From a virus, in IMG/VR virus record IMGVR_UViG_3300047495_000028, positions 1 to 56,809 of that record: a DNA stretch of 56,809 bases, one strand, 5' to 3'. The notes beneath the pieces were generated by a model. The model was not told the DNA's origin, ran no database searches, and saw nothing but the letters and a program-made list of their open reading frames with translations. The position numbers and the translations under genes are program-made. Positions 39,457 through 48,940 of the stretch are shown here, piece by piece (within the stretch, counting starts at the first letter, position 1; every line of letters begins with the position of its first letter).

Positions 39457-40064
39457 CAACGCAGGAATTTACCTACACGGCGCCGGAGCCGTTCGTCATT
39501 GATTTCGCGCCGCCATTAAAAGACGGCGCCGGAACACTCGACCGCCTCGTTTTGCGCGAACCGACATCAGGCGAAGTCTGGCTTGCCGAACAGCATCTGG
39601 ACAAGCGCGACAACACAAAAAGCAAGCGCAACTATCAGCGCATGCTTATGTCAAAGGTCTCCGGCGTTCCGGAAAGCGCTTTGCTTGCCATGCAAATCGG
39701 ACAATTCGCCAAGGCTGCAAGATATTTGCAAGACTTGGTGGAAAGCAACCTCGACAGCATGCAAACCGACGACGCTGACCCCGCCACAATGCTCAGTGTG
39801 ACATTTTCCGAACCAATGACAGTATCTGGCGTTTCGTATCCTGGATTTACCGTGTCGGAGCCGACGCAATCTCAGATGGAGAAGGCGGAAAGTGCTCTCG
39901 GGAATATGTCAAACCAGCGCATGCGGCTTTTCCAGCAAACCATCGTGATTTCAGCATCCGGATTGCCGGCCGCAGTCGTCTCCAAACTGCCCATCAGCGT
40001 TTTGAATGTGGCGGCGACGTTCATCATCGGTTTTTTGGGCGAAGACCGGAAAACATCGGGCTGA
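39453..40064 (+). CDS. Tail assembly chaperone, short form (Mu gp41-like)
   Basis: GTG 39453 overlaps the tube stop. 203 residues starting TTQEFTYTAPEPFVIDFAPP, of the Mu gp41/G type. The short form ends at TGA 40062-40064. A slippery site near its end makes part of the ribosomes continue in the -1 frame. Such chaperone pairs, analogous to lambda G/GT, coat the tape measure and set tube assembly. Confidence 0.85.
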   Translation: MTTQEFTYTAPEPFVIDFAPPLKDGAGTLDRLVLREPTSGEVWLAEQHLDKRDNTKSKRNYQRMLMSKVSGVPESALLAMQIGQFAKAARYLQDLVESNLDSMQTDDADPATMLSVTFSEPMTVSGVSYPGFTVSEPTQSQMEKAESALGNMSNQRMRLFQQTIVISASGLPAAVVSKLPISVLNVAATFIIGFLGEDRKTSG

Positions 40065-40192
40065 TCATAGCGGAATTGACACGCCTCTATCATTGGCCGG
40101 CGTGCGGACCGGGATCGGCGTTCGAACTCACCACTACTCAGGTTCTCTGGTGGGTAAAAATGACAAATGCCACTCATCCGAAAGCAAAATAA
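39453..40192 (+). CDS. Tail assembly chaperone, -1 frameshift fusion (246 aa)
   Basis: Ribosomes slipping back one base at U UUU UUG (40031-40037) read 51 more codons in the -1 frame to TAA 40190-40192. The extension contains ELTRLYHWPACGPGSAFELT and LWWVKM, a pattern found in the GT/E-type extensions of tail chaperones. The TAA ends immediately before the tape-measure GTG (40193). The extra part binds the tape measure in other phages. Confidence 0.8.
40031..40037 (+). promoter_or_regulatory. Slippery heptamer T TTT TTG for programmed -1 frameshift
   Basis: The zero-frame codons are GGT TTT TTG GGC. T TTT TTG matches the X XXY YYZ rule and allows both tRNAs to re-pair on TTT TTT. The -1 frame then stays open to 40192 and encodes a chaperone-like end. 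A downstream stimulatory structure was not determined. Confidence 0.85.
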
Positions 40193-42256
40193 GTGGCAAA
40201 CGGCTTTTCCATTGCGATCACCGCCACTGACAATGCCAGCAAGATCATTGGCAACGTCAATAAAAACCTCATGATCATGCAGGCGCCGTTCAAGAAGCTC
40301 GGCGGCCAGATATCAACATTCACCAAACTCTCCGGCCTGGATAACGTCGGAAAAGGCTTCGCGTCTATCGGCAAAACTGCCATGAACGCGGCTCAGGGTG
40401 TGGCGCGGATTATTGAGCCACTTGCGGCCATCACCGGCATAGCATCCGTGGCCGGTATGGTGCGTCTTTCGCAGACGTGGGCTGTGTTCGGTTCGCAACT
40501 CGGTTTTACGGCGCAGCGCATAGGCGTCGCGGCGGGCGATTTGCAAACACTCCAGGGCGCCGCAGTTCTGGCGGGCGCGTCCGCCGGGTCAATGACTAGC
40601 GGTTTGCAAAACCTTGGCCAGACTATGTATGACGCAATTGGCGGACGCGCCCCCGAGGCAACCGCTCTATTCAACCAACTCGGCATCGCATTCGACGACG
40701 GCACGCGCCACGCACGCAAAGTTACCGACGTGCTTCCAGAGGTGGCCGACAAGATAGCGGGCATTAAAGACCCGTTCACCCAAGCCCGCGTTGCAACAGC
40801 CCTTTTCGGTGGAGCGGCAGAAGACTTGCTTCCATTCCTGCGTAAGGGCTCCGCGGGGATCAAAGAATACACCGACAAAGCGCGTTCTTATGGTGTATTC
40901 AGCCAGGGCGCTATTGACGCTTCAAACAAACTCAGAGAGTCGTTCTCAAGCGTATCGCTGGCCGTTACTGGGCTTACAAACAGCATTGCAGAAAAACTCG
41001 CCCCAATAGTCGGCCCGCTACTAGATCAAATGGCGGACTGGATTGGAAAAAACCGAGAATTTATCGCAACGCAGATCGGTCAATATGTTGGTGAATTTGC
41101 CGATTTTGTAAAGTCCATAGACTTTCACCAGGTTGTTACCCAAGTCACCGACCTGATCAAAGGCGCTAACAATCTTGCACAGGACTTTGGTGGTTGGAAG
41201 ACGGCTTTGGAAGCCATCGTCGCCATCAAAATTGCGTCTTGGGCGCTGCCCGTCGCCGCCAATCTGTTTACCGTTGGTCGCGCGGTTGCTGGCTTACTGT
41301 CCGCCTTCCCTCTGCTTAATGCCGCACTTGCCGCAGCCGGCGCAACGTATCTGGCTTATATTCGCACGAAAGAAGCCTACGACGAATACCAGCAGCGATC
41401 TGCGGATAACAAGGCGGCGCTCGACAGCACCCAGTCGGCATCCGCTCCCCAGGCCCGATTTGATGCGCGCGGCGCTGCTCGCACTCTACCGCCCGATCTT
41501 CAGGCCCATTACGACGAGACGCACAGAAACGCCCGCAGCGGCGGCACAGGTGCCTTTTTTCCCGGCACAAACAAGACAGGTCGCGGCCCTTCTGACCTAA
41601 GTCAGTATCGTGGCGCTCCGGCGCTCCCCACGCTTGGGCCAGGCGGCGCCACCACGAACGCGCTCGGCTATTTTCAGTCTGGGGCGGGCGGCGGATGGAC
41701 GAAAGCGCAGGCTGCCGGGTTGGCGTCAAACATCCAGACCGAAAGCGGTTTCAACCCGTTTGCCAAGGGCGATAGCGGTCACGCATTCGGTCTCGGTCAA
41801 TGGCACGAGGACCGGCAAGCGGAATACGCCAAACTGTTCGGGCATACGATGCAGTCGGTAAAAAGCAAGGACGACGCCCTTAAAGAGCAACTCTCATTCT
41901 ACAATTACGAGCTGACAAAAGGAAACGAGCAAGGCGCTGGAAAGAAACTCCGCGGCGCGTCATCGGCTTACGAGGCCGGTGCAATTGTCAGCAAATACGA
42001 CGAACGCCCCCGCGACAGGGACTTGAATCAACAAATCCGCGGAGACTTGGCGAACCGAATTTACGCAGAAGCGCCGGCACCAGCCCCATCTGTGGCGATG
42101 CCGAACACCGCCGCCGAACCAGCGCACAAAGGCAAAGTTGAGGTGGCGATCAACGTGCGCTCGGCCCCCGGCACATCGGCAAAAACAACAGCCAGCAGCA
42201 CCGGACCAGCCATCGCTGGCCCCGCAAAAATCGACAGCGCAATGGCGATGGCATGA
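40193..42256 (+). CDS. Tape measure protein with tail lysozyme domain
   Basis: GTG 40193 follows the frameshift stop directly. 687 residues: an N-terminal helical part (ITATDNASKIIGNVNKNLMI), hydrophobic segments near 350-390, a spacer, and from about residue 495 a phage tail lysozyme domain (GGWTKAQAAGLASNIQTESG ... SGHAFGLGQWHEDRQAEYA), where the Glu in QTESG is the likely catalytic residue. It sets tail length and degrades peptidoglycan on entry. It is short for a tape measure, implying a short tail. Confidence 0.9.
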   Translation: MANGFSIAITATDNASKIIGNVNKNLMIMQAPFKKLGGQISTFTKLSGLDNVGKGFASIGKTAMNAAQGVARIIEPLAAITGIASVAGMVRLSQTWAVFGSQLGFTAQRIGVAAGDLQTLQGAAVLAGASAGSMTSGLQNLGQTMYDAIGGRAPEATALFNQLGIAFDDGTRHARKVTDVLPEVADKIAGIKDPFTQARVATALFGGAAEDLLPFLRKGSAGIKEYTDKARSYGVFSQGAIDASNKLRESFSSVSLAVTGLTNSIAEKLAPIVGPLLDQMADWIGKNREFIATQIGQYVGEFADFVKSIDFHQVVTQVTDLIKGANNLAQDFGGWKTALEAIVAIKIASWALPVAANLFTVGRAVAGLLSAFPLLNAALAAAGATYLAYIRTKEAYDEYQQRSADNKAALDSTQSASAPQARFDARGAARTLPPDLQAHYDETHRNARSGGTGAFFPGTNKTGRGPSDLSQYRGAPALPTLGPGGATTNALGYFQSGAGGGWTKAQAAGLASNIQTESGFNPFAKGDSGHAFGLGQWHEDRQAEYAKLFGHTMQSVKSKDDALKEQLSFYNYELTKGNEQGAGKKLRGASSAYEAGAIVSKYDERPRDRDLNQQIRGDLANRIYAEAPAPAPSVAMPNTAAEPAHKGKVEVAINVRSAPGTSAKTTASSTGPAIAGPAKIDSAMAMA

Positions 42257-42837
42257 GCGGCACCCAAGACGACACGCAAACACCATCATGGCTTGACCAG
42301 TTACAACCGGCATCGTGGCGCGGCGTGCCGTTCAACGTTTTGACGGACGATAACCCCACAGGTCGCAGCAATGCGGTGCATAAATATCCGTTCCGTGACT
42401 TGCCTTGGGCGGAAGACATGAACCGCGCCGAAAGGCGATATCAGATCAGCGGCTTTCTTGTGGGAGACGACTGCTACGCGCAGGAAGACGACTTGCGCGC
42501 GGCAACGGAAACCCCCGGACCAGGTGAATTGATTCATCCAGTGTTCGGTTCAAAAACCGTCAGCTTGCTAGACTTTTCCACCGGCCATAATTTCGCGCGC
42601 GGCAGAACGGTATCGGTAAACTTCACGTTTATTGAGGGCGGAAGTCCTATTTACCCCAGCACCGCGATATCGACGCAGGACCAAACAAGATCGGCGGCGT
42701 CAGCGGCTCAATCAGCCCCATCAATTGATTACGCGGGAGACGTTACAAGCGCGGTCCCGGCTGGAGCTCCAATTACTCTATCCAACCCACCGACCGCCGC
42801 AGCGGCCGCGACATACGGACCCATTTTCCAGCAATGA
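42253..42837 (+). CDS. Baseplate/DNA-circularisation N-terminal domain protein (Mu gpN N-part)
   Basis: 194 residues matching DNA_circ_N: WLDQLQPASWRGVPFNVLTD, RKY-like region NAVHKYPFRDLPWAEDM and ISGFLVGDDCYAQEDDL. In Mu, gpN is a single protein of about twice this size. Here it stops after the domain and a Ser/Ala/Pro-rich tail. ATGA couples it to the next gene, which appears to be the other half. Confidence 0.8.
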   Translation: MSGTQDDTQTPSWLDQLQPASWRGVPFNVLTDDNPTGRSNAVHKYPFRDLPWAEDMNRAERRYQISGFLVGDDCYAQEDDLRAATETPGPGELIHPVFGSKTVSLLDFSTGHNFARGRTVSVNFTFIEGGSPIYPSTAISTQDQTRSAASAAQSAPSIDYAGDVTSAVPAGAPITLSNPPTAAAAATYGPIFQQ

Positions 42838-43652
42838 CGACGATTGCAACGCAACCTGGCTTTGCACAGGCCACCGTATCTGCCGTCCAGGGTTTTGCGA
42901 ACGCTGCTATTGCAGCAGCGTCCGATCCCGGCCTCATCATGTCCGCCGCCACCGGCCTTGTGCCGCCATCCGGTTATACCTATGGGCGTTACGCCAATGG
43001 CGCGCTCGGCGTGCCGCTCAGCGCCAACACTACGGTTGCTCAAGCCCTATCCGCAGCCATTACGGCCCGCACAACGGTAGAAGTGGCCGCCGCCGCCGCA
43101 GTGTCCGCCGCCGCCGCCAGCACCCTCCCTGCCTTCGTCCCGGCGATCCAAGTCCTGACCGAAGCGGTGCGCAGTATCAGTGCGGACCCGTCATCTGCCG
43201 TCCGGTTGCTCTCCGGATTGGCTGGATACCTAGCCCCTGCCGGAACCGGCTTCCCGGGCCTCTACGCTACCCTGGTGTGCCGCCGATGCAGCCTGATATC
43301 CTTGGCCCTTGCGACGGCGGATTATGCGCCATCGTCCTATCAGGATGGCGCGTCCGTTCTATCCTCGGTCACGATGCTCTTGGACGCAGAAATACAGACA
43401 GCCGCCGATCTGTTCGACGTGACTACCTACCAAGCGTTTCGGGCGATGAGAACCGCCGTCGTCAATGACCTTACGACGCGCTCCGCCGCAGTCCCTAGTC
43501 TCATGACGATCACAACTCCGGCGCCAATGCCGGCGCTCGCGCTCGCCTATCAACTTTACGGCGACGCATCCCGCTGCGACGAACTCGTGACCAAAGCTGA
43601 TCCGGTATCGCCGCTGTTTCTACCAACGCAGTTGACGGTGCTTAGCGCGTGA
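42834..43652 (+). CDS. C-terminal half of gpN-like protein
   Basis: 272 residues, starting with an Ala-rich helical region, then a folded C-terminal part whose last 40 residues (LALAYQLYGDASRCDELVTK, then FLPTQLTVLSA) look like the conserved C-terminus of Mu-gp43-type proteins. With the preceding gene it reconstitutes gpN, so the ancestral gene has been split by an overlapped stop/start. Assignment is by position and the C-terminal motif. Confidence 0.6.
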   Translation: MTTIATQPGFAQATVSAVQGFANAAIAAASDPGLIMSAATGLVPPSGYTYGRYANGALGVPLSANTTVAQALSAAITARTTVEVAAAAAVSAAAASTLPAFVPAIQVLTEAVRSISADPSSAVRLLSGLAGYLAPAGTGFPGLYATLVCRRCSLISLALATADYAPSSYQDGASVLSSVTMLLDAEIQTAADLFDVTTYQAFRAMRTAVVNDLTTRSAAVPSLMTITTPAPMPALALAYQLYGDASRCDELVTKADPVSPLFLPTQLTVLSA

Positions 43653-44800
43653 CAGTGAGCGATACCGTATCTATCATATCCGACGGCCAAGCACTATCCG
43701 GCTGGCAGAATGTCCGTGTCACGCGCGGAATTGAGCGGTGCCCTTCGGATTTTGAGCTTACACTGACCGAACTATACCCCAACCAAGCCAGCAAAATCAG
43801 CATAACACCAGGCGACCCGATTACGGTAAAACTCGGCAGGGACTTGATTTTGACTGGTTATGTAGATCGATACTCCGCATCAATATCGTCTGAAAATCAC
43901 TCAGTCACTATATCTGGCCGCAGCATGGTGCAAGATCTAATAGATTGCTCGGCTAAATTCCAAACATACCAGATCAGCAACACAACCATCGTCGGACTCG
44001 CTAACACGCTATGCAAGCCCTTCGGCGTAGGCGTCACAGCGCCAGACGGAGACAGCGCCATTATCCCACAATTCAACGTGACCCTGACAGAAACTCCATA
44101 CGAGATCATTGAGCGCGTAGCGCGCTGGGCAAATTTTATCGTCTTCGACGGCACTAATGGCAATCTTGTTATCGAAACCGTAGGCGATACCGATATGGCG
44201 AGCGGATTTAGCCAGGGCGTCAATATCCAAGCCGCAAGCGTGTCGTATTCTGCAGACGGTCTCTATACCGAAATTGATCCGGTCTACCTTTCGACCTCAT
44301 TTCTGACAAACGGGGCACCAGCGTTGAATTCGGCGGCCATTCCATACATCCCGAACGCCATGGCGACGTATAGCAGATTTCCAAAACGCGCGGACGGCAA
44401 CGCACGATACCGACCCCTACTGATCGTGTCCGAGCAAAGCCAAGCCGCTCCGCAACTTGCCGCGCAGCGCGCACAATGGGAAATGGCCCGGCGCGTCGGC
44501 CGATCGCAGGCGTTGCACGTGACTTGTGACACATGGCGGGACAGCGCAGGAACACTTTGGACCCCGAACGCCATGGTGCAAATCAACCTGCCATCTTGCA
44601 AGCTGGCGAACGCCAAATGGCTGATTTCGGAAGTGACGTTCAATCGCGGCGAGGAGGGCACAACGGCTGAGCTTGTTCTTATGCCGAAAACAGCTTTCAT
44701 ACCGCAGCCTGAAGTCCTTATTCCGTTTGACTGGCAGGTCGGCCAGGATGTTTCCGCACAAGGCGGCGGCGCAGCTCCCGCCCCGCGTAGCTATAACTGA
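43649..44800 (+). CDS. Baseplate hub protein (Mu gpP / gp44-like)
   Basis: 383 residues, GTGA coupled. Begins VSIISDGQALSGWQNVRVTR and contains the typical gpP blocks: RDLILTGYVDRYSASISSEN, SGRSMVQDLIDCSA and AQWEMARRVGRSQALHVTC. Beta-rich hub protein similar in fold to T4 gp27. Confidence 0.85.
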   Translation: MTVSDTVSIISDGQALSGWQNVRVTRGIERCPSDFELTLTELYPNQASKISITPGDPITVKLGRDLILTGYVDRYSASISSENHSVTISGRSMVQDLIDCSAKFQTYQISNTTIVGLANTLCKPFGVGVTAPDGDSAIIPQFNVTLTETPYEIIERVARWANFIVFDGTNGNLVIETVGDTDMASGFSQGVNIQAASVSYSADGLYTEIDPVYLSTSFLTNGAPALNSAAIPYIPNAMATYSRFPKRADGNARYRPLLIVSEQSQAAPQLAAQRAQWEMARRVGRSQALHVTCDTWRDSAGTLWTPNAMVQINLPSCKLANAKWLISEVTFNRGEEGTTAELVLMPKTAFIPQPEVLIPFDWQVGQDVSAQGGGAAPAPRSYN

Positions 44801-45363
44801 TGGACACCGACAGGCTCTCCCGCAAAGCGCTTAACAACGTAGGGTTGACCCGCAGCAGCGCACCAGCCAACGAAAATGGCCCATGCCAATTGCTTCAGTT
44901 GCAACACACTGGCACTGGCGAGGTGCACGACTCTATTCCGAGCGTGCAGATTTACGGCTTTGCGTCATCCCCCATGCCTGGCTGCGATCACGTCACTATC
45001 TACGCGGAAGGGGACCGCAGCAAAGGCATTACCATTGGCAGCAACGATCAGAGATTGCGTCCGAAAGGCATGATATCCGGCGAAAGCCAGATTCACGACG
45101 CCAGCGGGCAGTTTTTATACTTGCAAGCCGGATCAAAGATTGTAGTTAATGCCGTCTCTGAGATTGATGTGCAAATCAATGGGTCGCTCGTTCTGAAAGT
45201 GACATCAACAGGAATCGCAGTGACGGGCAGCATTACGGCAACCGGCGACATCACGGGCGGTTTTGGTGGAGGCGATGCTGTGGAAATGCAACATCACACG
45301 CACACATACATCCCCGGTAGCGGTTCGGCCACGCAAACATCTGGCCCGGTAGCAGGCACGTGA
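44800..45363 (+). CDS. Baseplate spike protein (Mu gp45 / gpV-like)
   Basis: 187 residues: an OB-fold-like start, VQIYGFASSPMPGCDHVTIY and then a beta-helical tail of repeated 'VTSTGIAVTGSITATGDITG' motifs, ending with MQHHTHTYIPGSGSATQTSG, whose His-x-His may bind iron at the spike tip as in P2/Mu spikes. Pierces the outer membrane on contraction. Confidence 0.85.
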   Translation: MDTDRLSRKALNNVGLTRSSAPANENGPCQLLQLQHTGTGEVHDSIPSVQIYGFASSPMPGCDHVTIYAEGDRSKGITIGSNDQRLRPKGMISGESQIHDASGQFLYLQAGSKIVVNAVSEIDVQINGSLVLKVTSTGIAVTGSITATGDITGGFGGGDAVEMQHHTHTYIPGSGSATQTSGPVAGT

Positions 45364-45821
45364 CAGACATATCGCTCACGTTTGATCCGACCACAGCAAC
45401 GTGTGATTGGACGATCACAAGCGGCCAGATTACCGAGGGCAACGACCTGGAAACCGCGGTCCTAATATCGCTATTCACCGACGCACGCGCCGCCCCCGGT
45501 TATGTCTCTGCTGACGGAACGAACGATCTGCACGGCTTCTGGGGAGACACGTATTCACAAACAAATTGGGGCTCCCGCCTTTGGCAACTCGACCGAGCTT
45601 CAATAAGCAACAGACCTGCCATTCTGCAAGCGGCGCAGAACTACGCAACCGAAGCGCTGCAATGGCTGATAGATGACGGGGTTGCTGCAACTATCTCCGC
45701 GACAGCGTCATTCCTGACGCCAAACACAATCAGTCTGAGCGTTACTATCACCGAGCCGTCAAAGGGAAACCCAAGCACGTTCGCTTGGGCGTGGGACATT
45801 CTATCGGCAGCGGGGCAATGA
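45360..45821 (+). CDS. Baseplate protein (Mu gp46-like)
   Basis: 153 residues: GTG start overlapped. DISLTFDPTTATCDWTITSG, DLETAVLISLFTDARAAPGY and GFWGDTYSQTNWGSRLWQLD are the signature of the gp46 family (GpW/gp25-like fold), with WLIDDGVAATI in the C-part. Sheath-initiation element of the baseplate. Confidence 0.85.
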   Translation: MTDISLTFDPTTATCDWTITSGQITEGNDLETAVLISLFTDARAAPGYVSADGTNDLHGFWGDTYSQTNWGSRLWQLDRASISNRPAILQAAQNYATEALQWLIDDGVAATISATASFLTPNTISLSVTITEPSKGNPSTFAWAWDILSAAGQ

Positions 45822-46985
45822 ATGCCGTATCCAACCCCGACCTTGACCACGCTACAACAACAGGCGGTTCAGGACGTTCAGGCCGCGCAGATCACGGATG
45901 CCAGCGGCAACCGGGTCGTTGGACTGTTCCAAAAGTCTTTGATGCGCGTGCTCGCGCTTGTGCAGGCCGGTTTTGCATACGGTTTGTACGGAACATTGCA
46001 ATACATCGCGCAGCAATCTACGCCGTGGACCGCAACTGACGAATACGCGGCGGGATGGGCCGCGCTGAAGAAGATTACCCAAAAAGATGCCACCGCCGCC
46101 ACAGGCACATGGACATCTGGAGGCACCAGCACGAATGGCGTAACCTTGCCGCTCGGCACTGTGATCAACCGCGGTAGTGACGGCACAGGATACACCACTA
46201 CGGCGGTAGCAACGGTATCTGGCGGCGTGGTTTCCGCCCCAGTGTCATGCAACATTGCTGGATCGGCGGGAACGATCACGGCGGGCCAAGCGGCTTCCGT
46301 CGCCACGCCTGTCGTTGGCATAATCGGGACTGGATCATTCACCGCTGCGGGCGAGGCCGGGGCTGACCAGGAGACGTTTGCGGCGTTCAAAACGCGATAC
46401 CTCGACGCATTTGCATCGCCCCCTCAGGGCGGCTCGCAGAGCGATTACGTCAACTGGGCGCTTGGTGTGTCAATCGTCACCCGCGCTTGGTGCATACCGA
46501 ATGGCGCTGGCGCAGGCACGGTGCAGGTCTATTTCATGGCGGACATCGCCGAGGCGGCTTACGGTGGGTTTCCGCAAGGATCGAACGGCGTGGCGGCAGC
46601 CGAAAGCCGCGCCGCATCTGCGACCGGCGATCAACTGGCCGTGGCAAACTACATCTACCCTCTACGCCCCGTGTGTGCATTGGTTTATGCGCTGGCTCCG
46701 ACAGCCAACACAGTGAATTTCACCATCTCTGGCCTAGTGCCCGCTACCACTGCCGTGCGTAATGCCGTAACGGCCGCGCTCGCGACAATGTTCCTTCAGG
46801 TCGCATCCCCCGGAGGCACCACGCGTCCCGATGGAGGAACGGGCGGTGAAATCTATCCGTCAGACTGGAATGGCGCAATTGAAAGCGCGGCTGGCGTGCT
46901 GTATTTCAACGTGACATCTCCGTCTTCGCCGGTAACGTCATCGACGGGCGCAATACCTACGATCGGCACGGTGACATTCACATAA
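45822..46985 (+). CDS. Baseplate wedge protein J (Mu gp47-like)
   Basis: 387 residues beginning PYPTPTLTTLQQQAVQDVQA, with the family motifs ETFAAFKTRYLDAFASPPQG and VNWALGVSIVTRAWCIPNGA, GTVQVYFM. Baseplate_J family; builds the wedge arms together with gp46 and gp48. Stop overlaps the next ATG. Confidence 0.9.
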   Translation: MPYPTPTLTTLQQQAVQDVQAAQITDASGNRVVGLFQKSLMRVLALVQAGFAYGLYGTLQYIAQQSTPWTATDEYAAGWAALKKITQKDATAATGTWTSGGTSTNGVTLPLGTVINRGSDGTGYTTTAVATVSGGVVSAPVSCNIAGSAGTITAGQAASVATPVVGIIGTGSFTAAGEAGADQETFAAFKTRYLDAFASPPQGGSQSDYVNWALGVSIVTRAWCIPNGAGAGTVQVYFMADIAEAAYGGFPQGSNGVAAAESRAASATGDQLAVANYIYPLRPVCALVYALAPTANTVNFTISGLVPATTAVRNAVTAALATMFLQVASPGGTTRPDGGTGGEIYPSDWNGAIESAAGVLYFNVTSPSSPVTSSTGAIPTIGTVTFT

Positions 46986-47542
46986 TGGCATATATTCCAG
47001 CGTGGTCCGCTCAAGACTTCCTCGGGCAATTCTTAAAAATGATCCCGACAGGTCGCGCATGGCGCCGGGACGGTTTTGCCGTGTCAGTGCAAGGGTATCT
47101 TGCTTTGATGCAAACGATAGAGCGTGTTTGGAACACCTCACTCGCACTATTGATTGACATCTTCCCTGCGACCTCTGTATTTTTGCTGCCGGATTGGGAA
47201 TCCTCCCTCGGTCTACCCGATCCATGCGCCGGAGAGGCGCCAACGATTGCGGCCAGGCAGGCGCAGGTGGTTGCTCGGCTCGCCAACTCAGGAGGCCAAA
47301 GCGTCCCCTATTTTATCGCGTTTGCCGAAGCCTTGGGTTTTACAATCACCATTACCGAGGGCTCGGCCGCATCACGCACATGGACGATCAACACGGCCGC
47401 CATAGCGCCTCCGACCGTATTTCGTGCTGGACTTAGCAGAGCCGGTGACTTACTCGAAAGTATACCGACCAACAACGTGCTTGTTTGCGAGATGAACCGC
47501 ATAAAGCCTGCCGACACAATTCTGATCTTCAACTACACGTAA
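46985..47542 (+). CDS. Tail protein DUF2313 (Mu gp48-like)
   Basis: 185 residues with the YmfQ/DUF2313 signature: FLGQFLKMIPTGRAWRRDGF, DIFPATSVFLLPDWESSLGL PDPC near the centre, and a His/Cys-containing end with KPADTILIFNY. Part of the baseplate that links to tail fibres. Confidence 0.85.
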   Translation: MAYIPAWSAQDFLGQFLKMIPTGRAWRRDGFAVSVQGYLALMQTIERVWNTSLALLIDIFPATSVFLLPDWESSLGLPDPCAGEAPTIAARQAQVVARLANSGGQSVPYFIAFAEALGFTITITEGSAASRTWTINTAAIAPPTVFRAGLSRAGDLLESIPTNNVLVCEMNRIKPADTILIFNYT

Positions 47543-47552
47543 GGCGCGCACT

Positions 47553-48938
47553 ATGATGAAACGCCTGTTGCTATGCACCACAATCCTGGTTCCAATAGTC
47601 GCCGCCGGCCCCGCCGCCATGATTTTTGGCACAGATGCGGTCTCGACGCCGGATGCGGTCTCGCTACCGACAGGCAACGACTACTGGTTCACCACTGGCA
47701 ACGGCACAAGCATTCCGGGCACTCAGGTGCCGAGCTATTGGGTGAACAAGGTCGGCGGCGAGATAGACCACGCCATCCAATCCAGCGGCCAAACGCTCAG
47801 CATGAGCAACTACACCCAGCTTTGGTCCGCGCTAAACGGTTTTGTGACACAAGGCGGCGGCCCGAGCCAGACGACCACGAAAATCAACCTTGGCGCCGAT
47901 TCGAGCACCGGCGTTCTGCGCGCAGCCATCGGCGGCACGGATTACGGCGTGATTCCGAGTCTCGCGACAAACAACTCGTGGACCGGCTCAAATGGCTTCA
48001 ACCAGACGGTCAGCTTCGGCGGCGGCGTGATAGCGCAAGGGACGGACTCGGGCGGGGCGCAAGTCCGGATCGTCAACGGCAGTTATGGCGCTTTCTGGCA
48101 GCACAACGGAACGTCTCTGCAACTGCTGGTAACGGCCAGCGGAACGCCCTACGGCTCCTACAATTCCCTGCGTCCATTCTACGTCAACCTTGCAACTGGC
48201 GCGCTGAATATCGACGGTACCGGCGCCGGAGTCGCTTTCGGCGGGGCAGTCACTGTCAATGGAGCGATGACAGCGACATCAGCAGGCAATAACATAAACA
48301 TTTCACACGGAAACCAGACTTTTCCCACTGCCGGAAGCATATCGTTCACCGTTCCGGCAGGTGTGTATTCGATTAAAGAAACAGTCACCGGCGGCGGCGG
48401 CGGTGGCGCGTTTTGCGATTCCAGCGGCGGCAATTACGTCTCCGGCGGCGGCGGCGGCGCGGGCGCGACGGTCATCGTCTATAGCTCTGTGACGCCGGGG
48501 CAGGTCATTACCGGCACCGTGGGTGCCGCTGGCCTACCCGGAGGCAGTGGATCAGGGACTTCGGGGACATCCGCCGGCACGGTGGGTGGCACGACGTCTT
48601 TTGGCAGCTATTCGGCCACGGGCGGCGGCGCCGGCTACTATAACACATCCACGAGCAGCCCTGGTGGTGTCGGCGGCAGCGGTAACGGCGGCACCGGGGT
48701 TCTGCTCATCAAGGGCGGCGACGGCGGTTCTGGTATGACTGGCGCGTTCGTATTCGCGGGCAATGGCGGGGCAAGTTTTTGGGGCGGCGGCGGCGAGGCG
48801 GGCACATTATCAGGCAGCGGCGGCTATGCCGGTCAAGCGCCCGGCTCAGGCGGCGGCGGTGTGCTCGACGCACTCAATTCTGCGGCGATAGCGAATGGCG
48901 GCGCCGGCGCAGGCGGCATCGTCCAGGTGGAGTGGTAA
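47553..48938 (+). CDS. Tail fibre-like protein with N-terminal signal-like sequence
   Basis: 461 residues following gp48, where Mu has its fibre gene. Residues 1-22 (MMKRLLLCTTILVPIVAAGPAA) look like a Sec signal peptide, unusual for a virion part. A fibre-type region follows (VNKVGGEIDHAIQSSGQTLS, LWSALNGFVTQGG), then from about residue 280 a Gly-rich domain (GGGGGGAFCDSSGGNYVSGG) similar to glycine-rich phage adhesin tips. Likely receptor-binding; export is unexplained. Confidence 0.65.
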   Translation: MMKRLLLCTTILVPIVAAGPAAMIFGTDAVSTPDAVSLPTGNDYWFTTGNGTSIPGTQVPSYWVNKVGGEIDHAIQSSGQTLSMSNYTQLWSALNGFVTQGGGPSQTTTKINLGADSSTGVLRAAIGGTDYGVIPSLATNNSWTGSNGFNQTVSFGGGVIAQGTDSGGAQVRIVNGSYGAFWQHNGTSLQLLVTASGTPYGSYNSLRPFYVNLATGALNIDGTGAGVAFGGAVTVNGAMTATSAGNNINISHGNQTFPTAGSISFTVPAGVYSIKETVTGGGGGGAFCDSSGGNYVSGGGGGAGATVIVYSSVTPGQVITGTVGAAGLPGGSGSGTSGTSAGTVGGTTSFGSYSATGGGAGYYNTSTSSPGGVGGSGNGGTGVLLIKGGDGGSGMTGAFVFAGNGGASFWGGGGEAGTLSGSGGYAGQAPGSGGGGVLDALNSAAIANGGAGAGGIVQVEW

Positions 48939-48940
48939 GA

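Noticed and set aside
42632-43468. 278-codon + frame overlapping the gpN-like genes
   Set aside because: The product is extremely Arg-rich and lies out of frame with two coupled, conserved tail genes.
47573-48292. 239-codon + frame within the fibre gene
   Set aside because: It overlaps the clear fibre frame and is Arg/His-rich with no motif.
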